Shown here one piece after another: positions 1-34,082 of a DNA stretch of 64,000 nucleotides. The notes under the pieces are model-generated. The model was given only the letters and a program-made list of their open reading frames with translations, was not told the origin of the DNA and ran no database searches. Position 1 is the first letter of the stretch. Each line of letters begins with the position of its first letter. Source of the DNA: Atrichornis clamosus. Taxonomy: Eukaryota; Chordata; Aves; Passeriformes; Menuridae. Location of the stretch: contig WBMZ01015728.1 in assembly GCA_013400975.1 (NCBI GenBank), positions 16,272 to 80,271 of the forward strand, written 5' to 3'. Made by a program: the position numbers and the translations under genes.

Positions 1-395
1 CTTTCAAGTGCAATGACTAGTTGCATTTCATGATCCTTGTGGGTCATCCAGCTGAGAATATGAGATTCTGTGACTTAAGCTCTGTCCATGTTGATAATAT
101 TGAGACAGATGTGGAAGTAATCTCACAGCTAGGCCCTCAATGGGTATCCTCAGTAGAGGAACCAGCCCTGAATGTGTCATGGTTCAATTGCTATCATTTC
201 TAAGCATCTTTAACATGTTTGGTTTTGTGCCTTTTAAATCAAAATACAGTTGTGCTCATGGACAATTTTTCACAATAGAGGCAGGCGTGGCATTGGATGA
301 GAAAAGAATTTTTTGATTCATGAGTAAGCTCTCCAGGTAGAGAGATTTTTTGAATGATGCCTAATTCTATGATCTCTTTTTATTTTGGATTCTAG
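1..395 (+). other. COL1A2: COL1A2 intron 19, 3' part
   Basis: No coding triplets are visible. The interval ends in a pyrimidine-rich acceptor (tttggattctag) directly before the first Gly codon. Nothing else recognised. Confidence 0.85.
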
Positions 396-22453
<22,058 letters not shown>

Positions 22454-22703
22454 ATGAACTAAAATTAACTTAAAACCTCTCCCAAATTATTCTCTTGTCA
22501 TTTCTTTCTATAATGAAAGCTGACTCCTTCCATTTCTTCTGTTCATCTACTTGCTTAAACTCTGGGCGAAAGAGAAGGAGAAGAACTGATTGGAGCATTG
22601 TGCAATGAAATTTAATACAGCCCCAAATGGACTTGGAAGTCTTTCAAGATTTAACACCTTGTTTTGGGAAATGCCAACCTCTGTAAAGAAAAAAAAAAAG
22701 CAA

Positions 22704-22709
22704 AATAAA
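22704..22709 (+). terminator. COL1A2: Possible proximal COL1A2 polyadenylation signal
   Basis: AATAAA about 250 bp after the stop codon, followed by tcatgaaagtttg. It would give a short 3' UTR. Confidence 0.4.
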
Positions 22710-23200
22710 AAGTCATGAAAGTTTGCACCACTTGTGGCCTTTGAATATCTTCCACAGAGGAAGTTTAAATCCATGACTTCCAAAGGTTTAAACTACCTCA
22801 TACACTAAATCAAGAGCGATCCACATCTTCTGTAGGAACTTCTCCATATGATCTGAGTCACTTTCAGTTCCACTCAAAATACAGTGGTGCTAATTGCATA
22901 ATTACAGAGTATCTTTCCAATACTTGAACTTTTATGGTGCTAGTAGCATTTAAAGTATTACTTCTCTGTTTCTTTGAAATCTGTCTCAAAACTTAGAATG
23001 TCCTGTCTCACCCACAGCTTAAGCATGTGGATCATTTTTCTTCTTTGTCCTCTTCCTCCAAAATCAGGTGTTCCTGCTTTCAAATTTCATTTCCATCTTC
23101 TACTATGGGTAAAAAAAAAAAAAATCACCATTTCTCAAAAAAAGAAAGAAAGTGTATTTTGTATATGTGAGATGTTTAAATAAATTGTGAAAACAAAATG

Positions 23201-23206
23201 AATAAA
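23201..23206 (+). terminator. COL1A2: Likely distal COL1A2 polyadenylation signal
   Basis: Canonical AATAAA followed within 20 bp by tgtccaatgtt, a G/U-containing downstream region. A second hexamer lies 22 bp upstream at 23179. Confidence 0.6.
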
Positions 23207-23225
23207 GCATGTCCAATGTTCCAAA

Positions 23226-26200
23226 AGAAACTATTTAATGAGTTAAGTTACTTGCTTAGATAGGTGCACTGGAGATCCTCACACTCAGATTTTAGAATAT
23301 ATTTGCATTGCTACAACTCTGTTAGCCCATTACTATCAAGCATTTGCTTAAAGCCTTGGAAGGCTGCCTGCACCTGTCTTAAGGGTGTGATTGTGTACTT
23401 GGCTCATTTCAACACTACCTTTTGAAAAGTTCCCAAGAACTTCACCCAGTAACTCTATACCTCATAGAATGAGAAGCTCAGAAGCAGAAATAATTCCTTC
23501 CTTTTCTTCCAAATATTAAGCAGGATTAATTGCTGAAAGAAGGATCATCATCTCAGCTAAAGGCAGGTGGAAAATGAAGCTTCTGTCTTTCGCTTGAAGA
23601 CAGAAAGCTCCTGGCTGGTGAGAGAGCTGTGCTGGCTGATGCTGTGCTGTAATCAGCAGAACTGTGCCTGGGCACTTTAGAAAGGATGTGCAGAAGTCTA
23701 CGCAAAGGATCTCAAATTTAGTTGTTTTGTCAGGAAGCTCAGTGGTTGTTAGGCCCTTCATTTGTTCAGTTCTGTATGAGACACACAACTATCTGCTGCT
23801 GCTAACATTACCAGTTTACTGTCACAAAAAACCACCACAAGAAGCAAAGACTCTTCTTCACAGACCTTTTAAGAGACTGCTGAAAATCGTAGATGAACTG
23901 CAATTCCAACAGCCATGTTTTTGGAATGGAAAAGTGCTTGGGAGAACACACAGAGGACCACAAAGACAACAGGAAAAGCAGGTAAGGCAAGAGCTGAGAT
24001 GGGCTTAGTCAGCAGGAGCCCCCCCAAGGGAGGTATGAAGAAGATATCCAGAATAAAGTCCCTGTAACCTGAAGCAAGCACCACTCCAAATATTAGCACC
24101 TGAAGACAGCTCCAAATGGTACGAGAAATAAGCAGTAAAAGCTGTTTCTAAAGACATTTTTTTTGTTCTTGCTTGCAATGAATTGATTAAGGAAAATAGG
24201 GCAAATACCAAAACATGATCTTAAGTGCAGCTATGTGCCTGCAGCTGTGTGCTGAATTAGTAAAATGGGAATTTCCATGATGAAATATAGCCCACTTTTT
24301 CTTCACTGAATAAGACATAGTATAGGTAAATACCTGCATTTACTCACTGGACCATGATGATTCTTAAAATGTTAGTATTTCAAGTATTGTTTTACTATTT
24401 TTTTAAAAAATGTTGTTGTAAAAAGAATAATTCAATCTTTTAAAATGGTGGAGATGTTCTTTCCTTGTGTAGATTAACTACAAGCCAGGAAGTTCCTACA
24501 AGGACTAAAAAGAAAATGTCATCCCTCAGTCTATGCAATCCACTAGAAGGTATGCAAAGGTTTGTGCTAGGATAGGGAGGAGGACCTTTGTGCCTGGGGA
24601 GGACAAAAAACCAAACCACAGTCAAAGGAACCCTTGAGTTTAGAAAGGGAATTACAAGGAGCAAACACTGTCTCTTTCATCATCTTCTGATTTTTCCTTT
24701 GGTCTTGTGCTCTATTCTATGGCTTGTCCTGATTGGCAGAGAACACCTTCTATCAGCTCGTTGATAACATCCAAATTCTGTGTTTTCAGACCTTAGCCCC
24801 AAAAGTGGCCTCATTTGGAAATTAAACCAGAAAAAATACAATGTCTACCTCACAAATTCCAGCCTCATTAGCACTGAGAAGATACTCAGTTTGTCTTGAG
24901 GCTTTGAGCTCATCAGAACTTACTGCATGATCAAGTATTTTGCTTATGCTATGTACATTACCGAAGAAACTGTCTTTCAAGGATCATAGCTGAAAATAAG
25001 TGAGATAAATGGCAGACAGGGCAGGGAGACTTCATAATGTCTGATTTCAGGCATATAAGATGTTGAATAAACTTCTGGTAAAGTGATCTTTATTTTTGGG
25101 AGTGGTCTGCCTCCCTCTAAGTATTATCTCTGGACAATTTAATTATCAGCAGCAATATATCTGGACCATTATCATAAATTAGCTAAAACAATAGATTATA
25201 TTTGTAACAAGAAAGAATCCTGGAAGGAAAGGAAAACAGCTGGAGTAACTAAGTGAAAGACAAAGTTTGCAGCAAGCCCTGGCTGTACTGCATCAGAACA
25301 GAACTGCTGGAGGAGCTGTGTAAAGTTGGGTAGGGAGGCAACTGACATTTGTAGCGCTCAGTTGTGATACAATTGTGTAAACCAAAGTACTGACACATTC
25401 AGAGTATTCTCTGCCCTGGAATCTGCGGGACTGATGATCCCCACTCGTGATCAATAAAGATGTTGTTTCTATCAGCTCCTCTTACGCCATCCCCCCAGGA
25501 GCTAACAGAGATTAAAAGGGTCCTGTCAGTAGGTGCTTCAAATTGTAGCTAAGCTGACACCTAAAGTCTCCAACGCAAATATTCCTTATTGTATCCATAC
25601 ACACGGTTTCCTGTTGCAGCAGGCTCAGCTGGCAGCACAGTGGGCTCTCTGTGCCATGTGCTTTTGCATGAATATGGCCAAGTAAAAACTAGAGGCAATG
25701 AGAACACCATCAATCTGACCAACATGGAGCAAAAAGAAACTCAAAATCCATAAACCAGTTGTAGAAGGGGCAGTTGTAAAGGTGCAGCCAACTTCACTGG
25801 GGGGAGAAACACAAACTGACAATTATCTTCAGGATCTATGTTTATGAGTTTAAAATATGAATACTGTGCTAAAGACTATGAACAGACAAATATCCTTTAA
25901 TACATGTGAGTGACAAAACAACATTAACAGATAACACACTTCCACCACACAGGTTTAAGTTGCAGCTTTTCACATGACTTTTGATTTTTTTTTTTAGTGG
26001 TTTCAGACAGGATATCCTAGACCCTTCCTACCGCCCACTTGATGTAGTGTTTTACAGTATTAGAATCATGTATCCAATTCCAAATAATGAGATAACAGCA
26101 AGCTCAAATAAAGCTATTCTTAGACATGCAAACAGAATTAATCCCTAATTCATCTATCTTTACTCACGCCTCATTCTGAGCTCATTAAAAATCCACGAAT

Positions 26201-26720
26201 TTTCTATAGTGCTTCCCCACAAATGTCAAATGTGTGATGAATGCAATCTACAGTGCATAAACAAAGAAATTACTGTATGTCTGTATTCTAAGGCTGGAAT
26301 AAATTTGTTCTATCTTGAAGAACAGGTGGTTGAATATTACATGAGCAAAATTTCCTACACATGAATCCCTGCTTATGTACACATTCCAAGTACTTATGAA
26401 ATGATGTTCTGATTAAGGCAAATATAACTATCAAAACAAACAAATACAACATTTGAATATTATTTTGAACATAAGCATTTGAAATATATATAATTCTTTC
26501 CAATAATGACTATCAATATCTTACTGCGTTCAAGCTACCAAAATTGGTTCTTCGGGTGAAACGAAACTTTTCCCAAAATCCAATTCTGAAGACACAGTGA
26601 AACAGCAGAGCAGTTCTCCAGCATTTCCATAGGCATTGTGCACCACCTACTGACTCACACACTAATTACTGACCCCCCGAAGAGTTTTCCTAGGGCTTCT
26701 TTTCCTGAATTCACTGTCAT
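23226..26720. other. Intergenic, COL1A2-CASD1 spacer, first part
   Basis: About 3.5 kb without a supported gene; open frames are short and unlike known proteins. At 25425-25500 a gatcaataaagatgttg stretch vaguely resembles an LTR poly(A) region but is too short to call. Otherwise nothing recognised. Confidence 0.7.
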
Positions 26721-26864
26721 TCACAGAATCAAAAATATTCTGAGTTGGAAGGGATCCACAGGGATCACCTAGTCCAGCTCTTAAGTGAATGACCCATAGA
26801 GGTATCAAACCCACAGCCATGGTATTACGAGCACCATGCTCTAACCAACTGAGCTGATCTCAGG
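26721..26864 (-). mobile_element. tRNA-Ile-derived SINE with CR1-like tail (TguSINE1-like)
   Basis: Read on the minus strand, 26864-26790 is a tRNA-Ile-like head: A-box-like CAGCTCAGTTGG, TTAGAGCATGGTGCT and a B-box-like GGTTTGATACC. It is followed by CATTCACTTAAGAGCTGGAC and a tail, GATCCCTTCCAACTCAGAAT, ending in a TTTTTGATTCTGTGA-type CR1 3' repeat. This head-plus-CR1-tail design matches the songbird SINE TguSINE1. The anticodon loop (CTCGTAA) and the B box are mutated, so it is a decayed copy and not a working tRNA gene. It indicates a passerine host. Confidence 0.85.
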
Positions 26865-27158
26865 GTGGTTACTGTCTAAATCTTCTGAACTGCCTGTGCC
26901 AAGAATATCCTAAAGGCTATTTCTCCAAAACATCAGCATGAGAACTCACCCTAAATATGCATTATCATATGAGAAGAACACCCATCCAAATCAGGAAAGC
27001 TCTTGGCAGCAAACTGCAGGCTCACTCAGGGTAGAAAAAAGGAAAATAATTAAATTTAGTCTTTTAGTTGTCAGGTTCTATGAATCTGAAATTATCTTCT
27101 CTATGTAGTGGTCTAACGAACAGGGGCTTGTCTTCATTAAATCATTCCTTCATAGCAA

Positions 27159-27428
27159 CTATAAGTTTTTCTGGGCAATTTTATCAAAGGGGTTTACCAC
27201 TACCATTTGGTTAAGGTCTTTAACATCTTGAGGTGTTAGTTTCTGCTCCCAATTCACAATAAATTGTCTACAATCATGCCTAGAATGTGTGTTAAGAGTC
27301 AACCAAACAAAGTCTGCCTTAATTTGGGTTAAATGCTTTTCATAACTGTTTCTAGTTACCAATGAGTTACCTTCTGATTTATTTTTATCTTTCAGCAGGT
27401 ATCCGGGAAAAAGACTAACTCTAATTCC
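27159..27428 (-). other. Unexplained open frame, 89 codons, possible gene relic
   Basis: On the minus strand an open frame runs between stops at 27429-27431 and 27159-27161. It contains a composition-balanced stretch including KADFVWLTLNTHSRHDCRQF and VNWEQKLTPQDVKDLNQ. No ATG start, no splice context and no family I recognise. It could be a decayed exon, a retroelement or retrocopy fragment, or chance in a 270-nt stretch. Confidence 0.25.
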
Positions 27429-28105
27429 TCAGTTCGAAAGAACATCCATTGCTATTATTGCTGTCTGTACCTGCCTCTATACCATGTTTGCTTTACCACA
27501 GTCATCTAAAATTTCAATTCCTACAGAAGCTGCACATAGCCAAAATTATTGGTTCCCGATTCTGCAATGAGATCCAAAGGACCTAGGCTTATTCTTCTGA
27601 GGAGGAGCAAAGAGGAAAAACCACTCCCATGAAGAGCACCTGCCTCAAAGTACACAAAGAGTAAAGTACAGTTTTACTTCATTTTTCTCATCTACTTTAA
27701 TTTGCATATAGGTACAAGAGATACAAGACAGATGCAATAGTTACAGATACAAGAGGTCCTTTGAACGTTCTCAGTTCCTTATGTGGTTCTGAAGCACAGC
27801 TTCAAATACTTTATTTCATATACTTGCTGTAACTTTTGAAACTATTGTTTTAGTTAGTAGTCTCCAATTTTTTTGATAGCTTAAGAGCTAAGGTTAAGAA
27901 TTCCTTCCCCATGCAAAATGAGCTGGTGGTTTGTGCCTACAGAGGACAATGTTCTCAGCTGGCTTCAGGTGAGAGGAACGAGCATTTCATCTCCCTCCTC
28001 CTGAGCTGGGATGCCTTCAGCTGCTTTGGGAGTATGAGCTCTTTGTCTCTCTGGAGATTCAGGAACTGCATTCCTACCCCTCAACCACCTCCCCTCTGCG
28101 CGTTA

Positions 28106-28142
28106 ACCATTAAATATGAATTTTGACCATTAAATATGAATT
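28106..28142 (+). repeat. Short direct tandem duplication, 20-bp period
   Basis: Two copies of accattaaatatgaatt, starting at 28106 and 28126, in intergenic DNA. Confidence 0.8.
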
Positions 28143-28351
28143 CTTGAATCCTAGAGTAAACAGTACTGTTTCTAAGACCTTGCTCGTGTTTCATGTTTAA
28201 GGCAATGTTTCTCCAGCCCTGTATACAATGATATTACCATCTCCAAAAGCCTTTGCTGTTGTCTGTATATCAGGATCTTATAGATCTCTTCATTGTAATA
28301 AGACTTGGCTATCCATTCCAGGTGTGTCTGCTCTGCTAATAAAATTATGGG

Positions 28352-28600
28352 CCAAGGACATCCACCCTTGCTTTGAACACTGCCAGGGTTGGGGTATCCA
28401 CAACCTTCCCGAGCAACCTGTTCCAGTGTCTAACCACCCTTAGAGTAAAACGTTTCTTCCTAATATCTAACCTAAATTCCCCCTCTTCCAATTTATACCC
28501 ATTACTCCTTGTTCTATCACTACAGTTCCTGAAAAAGAGTCCACAAGAGAGCTGCTGAAGGATAATGGGCTCCAGTGGTTTCACTGCACGTGATTTGTTC
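28352..28600 (-). mobile_element. CR1 LINE fragment, end of ORF2
   Basis: The minus strand encodes the recognisable CR1 reverse-transcriptase C-terminal tail: EGEFRLDIRKKRFTLRVVRH, then WNRLLGKVVDTPTLAVFKAR. The + strand shows the usual reverse complement (caacctgttccagtgtctaaccaccct). It is 5'-truncated as most avian CR1 copies are, and lacks a clean 3' octamer end. Confidence 0.88.
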
Positions 28601-29133
28601 TGGTTTTAGGCCTAAGAGAAAGTCATATACTGTTAGTTAAGCATCTCAGTACAAGTGTTTTTAAAACATAAGGAAAAACGTCACATCAAAGAATTAGATC
28701 CACATGCCTGTCATCTGAGCAATTACTAAACTGTGCCATGCACAGGAGATTTAAAGCTAGAGCAAACAACAACAGCTGTCCTGGAGATTTCAACTCACCA
28801 GGCTTTTACACAAAATTGCTAGAAATGGCACAACTACTCAGTTATCTGTTAATTCCTAAAGGACAAATCTTTGCTAAGCCTGAGGTGCACAGTAGCCCAC
28901 GTTGATATTTTGTACCTATATGTTTACATTTCAACATCATAAAATAACACAGATCACCAAGCAACACAACACAGCACCATACAGACAAACAAACATGACA
29001 AAACAGGGAACACTGCTATATTCTGCTTAAATGAAATTATTTCTACACAATTTCATTTTTAAATAATGATGCATGGAAATATATTAGTCTATTAATCCAT
29101 TGCTGATACTTCAGCAAAATAGGGTTTCAATGA
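28601..29133. other. Intergenic spacer
   Basis: About 530 bp of AT-rich sequence. Nothing recognised. Confidence 0.7.
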
Positions 29134-29264
29134 ACCTAACACAGAATTTCAAATTTCTAAAATTTCATCAAATGGTTAGGTTTGGGAGAGACCTTAAAGG
29201 CCATCTGGTTCCAACCCCCCTGCCACGGTATAGGAGAGGGGAAGACACGTCCCTGGGTGGGCTC

Positions 29265-29300
<36 letters not shown>

Positions 29301-29321
29301 TACCGATTGCGCCACAGAGAC
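29134..29321 (-). mobile_element. Composite element: intact tRNA-Asn head plus CR1-like tail (candidate SINE)
   Basis: Minus strand: a 74-nt tRNA-Asn(GTT)-like head at 29321-29248, then a linker CCTCTCCTATACCG, then GTTGGAACCAGATGGCC and AGGTCTCTCCCAAACC, which read as a CR1 3' end. The element decays into ATTTGATGA...ATTCTGTG, like the CR1 terminal octamer repeat. No TTTT terminator follows the tRNA part, so polymerase III would read into the tail, as in a SINE. The architecture parallels the tRNA-Ile SINE at 26721-26864, but the tRNA head is different. Boundaries on the tail side are approximate. Confidence 0.7.
29248..29321 (-). tRNA. tRNA-Asn(GTT)-like sequence, structurally intact
   Basis: Starts GTCTCTGTGGCGCAATCGG on the minus strand. 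The acceptor stem (GTCTCTG/CAGGGAC with one wobble), D stem GCGC/GCGC, anticodon stem TTCGG/CCGAA with loop CTGTTAA (anticodon GTT) and T stem GGTGG/CCACC all pair. The T loop is TTCGAGC and the discriminator base is G. It differs from the tRNA-Asn I recall by one D-loop base. Because it is fused to a CR1-like tail and lacks an adjacent T run, I read it as the head of a SINE or tRNA-derived retrocopy. A genuine tRNA gene is the alternative. Confidence 0.6.
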
Positions 29322-32300
29322 TCCCTGGGCAATGGAGCCTTCATAAGAAAAAATAATTTTCCTTCCCAAAATAAATTTACATTCCTAAAAACATTGCTTT
29401 CAAGTAGCACATATCTAGTACAGAGATGCTAAAAGAGAACATGGTCATCACACAGCATCTGTACTGCTGGCAGCCAGAAGGAAAGGCTTCTAATTCTCCA
29501 CAAACACAGCAAAGATTGGACAGTGGCTGTGCGGGCTTCCAAAGGCTGCCCTGTAAATATAAAGAATTCTAAATTTTAAGGAAGCACATCTGGGAGCACA
29601 AATGAGAACCAGGAACAATACAAAACAAAGTGTTGATGAAAATAGAATAACTCAATTTGACAAAGAACTAACAGTTACTGCCATTTTCCCTTGACCCCAG
29701 GAGTCAAGAAAAGAGAGGGGGAAAATAAAAAAACTTGTACCTGCACAGAAAAAAACACATCTAAATCAAAAATTCTTAACCCATTACTTTGAGGATAAGA
29801 ATATAAGCAGCTGAAAGAAAAATAATTTGCATTAGTGAGCAGGCCGTACTCAGGACTGTGTAGCTGCAGAGCAATGACAACACCCCATGATGCAGAAAGG
29901 TGAAGCCCCTTGACTGTCCTTAATGAAAGGGGACAGATGACTTAAATATTTGCAATCTGCCCATTTTCCTTCCCTGTCTTCATCTGATCCATCTTTATTT
30001 CAGACCCATGGAAACCTGAAATGAAAATACTATCAAGCCTCATGTTATACAACAGCAGATGTATTTATCTCTTAGTGATAAAGCTAAATATGGCCTTTGT
30101 ACATGTGATTTCATAATTACTTATTTTAATATCAGCTTGACTTTAGTACAGACTATTGAGAAACCAGTTTTATAACTGTTACAAAGTTAGAAATCTGTAA
30201 AAGCAGTAATTTGTAATAGAATTTCCAAGATCTTACAGGTTTGGGGGCATATTTGTTTCCGCATTTAGCTGTGACAGTACTCAGGCTACACTGCTTGATT
30301 GAATAAGTCCACTGAGAATAAAACTTCTTACTCTTTGTACTCCCTCTTCATTAATTCAGTCAAATATTTGCAATAGGTGGCTACCATGCATACACATGTC
30401 ACGTAGAAACTTGATGCTTACGGAAAAATTGATTGCCATTATGAGGTTGAAACCCTAGCAATTAAAATGTCTGATGCCATCATTTGGCAGGTACCCAAAA
30501 GCTGCCCAAGCAAAAGCTGCACTACTGAAAATACTACACTGCCCAGGAATCTGTTGGAAATGCAGCTTTATTTCTGGAATTACAGTATGACCAAAGCAAT
30601 CTGGCAATGCTGCACCACTTAAATTAAGAAGTTATATGGTTTGGGTTATGGCAGATCCTACTAATTAATTATTCAGCACATAACCTGTAAGTTCATGTAG
30701 GGAATATTCCAGATAGCGTATAACAAACAGTATGTTCCTTATGAACATATGAACATTTTCCTTATGAAACTTATAAAAGATTAGAGATAAGTGATAATTT
30801 TTCTTCCAGCTCTGGCGATTATATTCCTTGCTACATATACTTGTGAAAAATTAATTACACTCTTATAAACATATAAAAACTATAGAGGGAAAATATCACA
30901 TGAGAATGGCCTACTATTCCTCTGACTGAGAATGTTTAAATATTAGCTCTCTGTAATAGCTGACTTTATATTATAGTAGCTACTTTATCTTCTAACATGC
31001 TCCCAGTCCTTGTGATTACGTTGTGCCTTTGACTGAGGACAGCAGTTCCAGCTCCAGAAGCCACATGTGGCTGCAATGCTGAAACCAGGAGAAGGGAGGC
31101 CTCCCATGAACTCAGTTTATCAGCAAACTTGTATGTGCATGCCAGGTTTGACCCACGGCACAAAGTTCTCCTTGCATTTATGCTGAGCCTGGCAAGCAAA
31201 GCCAGGAAGCATTAAAAGAATTATCTCATCTAAATTATACCTGTGTAAATTACATCTGTCCAATTTAAACTTATTTTCTAAATTGAACAGAAAGTCACCA
31301 TTTGTTATGGTAAGTCATTCACCTTATTCTAACTTCTGAGTAAATTACCAGCAACTTAATTGCACCAGTTGTACGGAGAGCGGGTGATGATAAGTTTAAA
31401 ATAGATTGGTTCATTATGAGTGAGTGAAAATAGGTGGGATGAACCCCTCCATTCCTGACTGTCATTAGTTTGACTCATAGGTGAAACAGTGCAGCCAAAA
31501 ACCACAGTAATGACAGCATCAGTCATTAGTGACCATATAAAACACTGCAGCCTCTTATAAAAATAATTAATTTGGTTAAGCCATGGCTACACCTGCAGAA
31601 AATAGAAACGTGAAATCCCTCCAGAGGCATTTTACTCTTAATATTCATAGACATTATCCCATGGGCACATCAGTGTCACATCTCCTCTGCTTCTCAAAGG
31701 AAACACTTTATTCTCTGGGTCTTCTCACTGTGGCTGCTCTAGGTGTTCCCTTCCCACTGATGGCCCTTGGTGCTTCCAGCAGAGCAAGCAGACAACCAAC
31801 GTGAAGCTGAAGCATTTGCAAACCAAAAGCTGAGGTTTGACTGATCAGAAGAGCTAGCAGATTTCTAGTTTACTTCCGGCACACTAAGTTCATCAGCAGA
31901 CAGGAAAATAAAGTAGGTGTACAATTTACAAGGCTGCTTGTAGCTAATAATAGTTCCTGTCTGGGGTTGGTTTTATAGGGTACTTAGCAATCCCTAATTA
32001 GCCTTTTGTATCACGCCTTTTATATATAGCAGTTTTGGTGCAAATTACTTAGGTGTATGTCATGATGCCAAATTCAATTAGCTTGTGAAAAACAAGGAAG
32101 TACCTGTTGGAAGCAAGACCGCACACATGCAAACCACTTCCTAACTCATGGCACTTCAACCAAAAGCTTCTGACTGAACGAAGGAGACTTCTGTTATCAA
32201 ACACCTAAGCAATGTCTCAAAGAAGCAAGGTAGCAAAAGCAGATGCCTTGCTCACATCTATATAAATATTTAATATACACATGGGGATTGTCTTAATTAA

Positions 32301-34040
32301 GATTCTCATCCTGCAACAGTAACAGAATGTGTTTGTACAGTCCTAAAATAACAGAGCTGAAATCCACACGTGGAGTTTTCAGGCATTTCTGAAGGCCAGT
32401 GTTAGGTCTTCACAGCAAATGAGGAGTGCCCAGAGACTTCCAGCAGCAGGCAACAAATCTGAAGGAGCCCTCCAAATGCTGCAGGACAGAATTACTATTT
32501 CTAGGGGTTGTAATTTTCTGAGATATCTATAAAGAGAAGTGTGGTTGTTTTGATAGAATTTTAGTTCCTGCTGCTCTTTCAGAGAAAGAAGCTGATCTAG
32601 TTGAAGATCCCTGAAATTCTCCAGAGAAACTATCTTGCAGTGGAGAGTTGAATTAATTTTTTGATTCTGAGAATAAAGTTAAATTTCCATGTTGAAGCAT
32701 TGCAGGCACCCTAACTGAGAAGCTGAATAAACACCCCAGGAGGTCCAGCAGAACTTCATGCCTTCTGCATCCGCACTGCTTATAGTATCAGCAGTAATTT
32801 GGGTAAGTTTTGAGGAGCTGCACTCATGGTCATAAATGCACCTTGCAAACTTGCCACATAGCCCTCAGACTTAACCTACTTATATTTCAGAATGAGATAG
32901 GCTGAAGTAAGTATGTTTTGGTTGGATGAAAAGTCTTACTAGTTTATGAACAAATGTTTCAAAAACAGATGAAGAAGAATATCTGTGGTCCTCAGTGACT
33001 GCAAGCAAGACACATTTCATAAGACTTAAGAATCATTAATGAGCAACAATGCAAAAAGCTACAAAAATAATCTGGTGAATGCTTTTAGCTAGGGTAGGTG
33101 TTAAAAATGTTTAAATTGCTTCTTGAAGTGTAAAATGCATATGAAATGAGGACAAAGAAACTAAAAGGAATGTTTTAACAAACAATGAGGTTTGTTCAGA
33201 GTAAGAAGGCTTTGAAAATTCTTGGCTTTTTGAATGAGGCATGGGCAAAAAATAATGCATCAATGAGAATTTTTCACTTATGGAGTAAAAGTATCCCTAC
33301 TACAACCAGAACTGAGGAAGTTGGTTTGTTTGGATTTTTGCTGTTGTTGTAGTTTTAGTTTAGTTTTGTTGGGGTTTTTCTGGAAAAAACATAACCAAGT
33401 AACTCCTCATCTGTATACTTGGGAGTTTAACTGGTACCTTTTCTCTCTCTCTCCCTGAGAAAATAAAACGGAGCACATTAAAATAGTGAAATGTCTTTAT
33501 TATTTAGAAAGAATACTGAGAAAGTGAATGAATCAACAGACAGACTTGAATAGGAAAAAAAGTGTAGATTATATGTTGGCAGATAGTAAAGACATTGGTT
33601 GGATGGAAATGGGATATATATTGAATACATAGCAAAAGTGCACATCAGAAGAATACTTAGAACTCAAATTTTGTACATTCATTACATTATGTTTGCATAA
33701 TGCTTTAAGTTCTTCTGTTTTTCAGATACTACTTCAAAATAAAACTTTGCTTGCAAAAAGACTTCCTAGATTGTTCAAATGTTTCACTTTTCTTTATTTT
33801 TCCCCACAAAATTATTTTTTCATATGTTATTAAATGAATAATTGAAGTCAATGATTTGCAGAACTTTCAGATTAAGGGTTTTTTTGATGACAGGGAAACA
33901 GAAGGTTGGTGAAATGAAAACTGGATTTTTTATGTGTTCAAACTCCAAATAATTAATTTTTATTATTTACTCATTCAGTTAAAAAAACTACAACAGAACA
34001 AACCACTTTTCCTGTTCATTTTTTTGGCCAGTCCTCAGGA
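29322..34040. other. Intergenic spacer, third part
   Basis: About 4.7 kb of AT-rich sequence. No gene is supported; open frames are under 80 codons and unrelated to known proteins. It includes a G/T-rich tract at 33325-33380. Confidence 0.7.
33325..33380 (+). repeat. G/T-rich low-complexity tract
   Basis: ggtttgtttgg, gctgttgttgtagttttag and gttttgttggggtttttc follow one another. This is the complementary-strand type of the A/C-rich tract at 14410-14545. Confidence 0.6.
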
Positions 34041-34082
34041 AAAGAGTTCTGCTGGATCTGAGGGAATCTGTCTAGCCCAGTA
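34041..34082 (-). mobile_element. Possible old CR1-like fragment
   Basis: ggatctgagg...ctgtctagcccagtat resembles the phrase 'tctagcccagtat' in the reverse complement of older sauropsid CR1 3' ends. Short and diverged. Confidence 0.3.

Larger units (their letters stand above)
22454..23225 (+). other. COL1A2: COL1A2 3' UTR
   Basis: About 770 bp of AT-rich untranslated sequence after the TGA. AATAAA hexamers occur at 22704-22709, 23179-23184 and 23201-23206. Use of the first versus the last pair would give the two mRNA lengths typical of collagen genes. The exact 3' ends are inferred. Confidence 0.75.
26865..28351. other. Intergenic spacer, second part
   Basis: About 1.5 kb without a supported gene. 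It contains an unexplained 89-codon open frame on the minus strand (27159-27428) and a 20-bp direct duplication at 28106-28142. Confidence 0.7.

Noticed and set aside
25425..25500. LTR-like gatcaataaagatgttg segment
   Set aside because: Only one short phrase resembles an LTR poly(A) region; no TG...CA ends or flanking parts were found.
26790..26864. A functional tRNA-Ile gene
   Set aside because: The anticodon loop and B box are mutated, the linker and CR1 tail follow directly, and the design matches a SINE.
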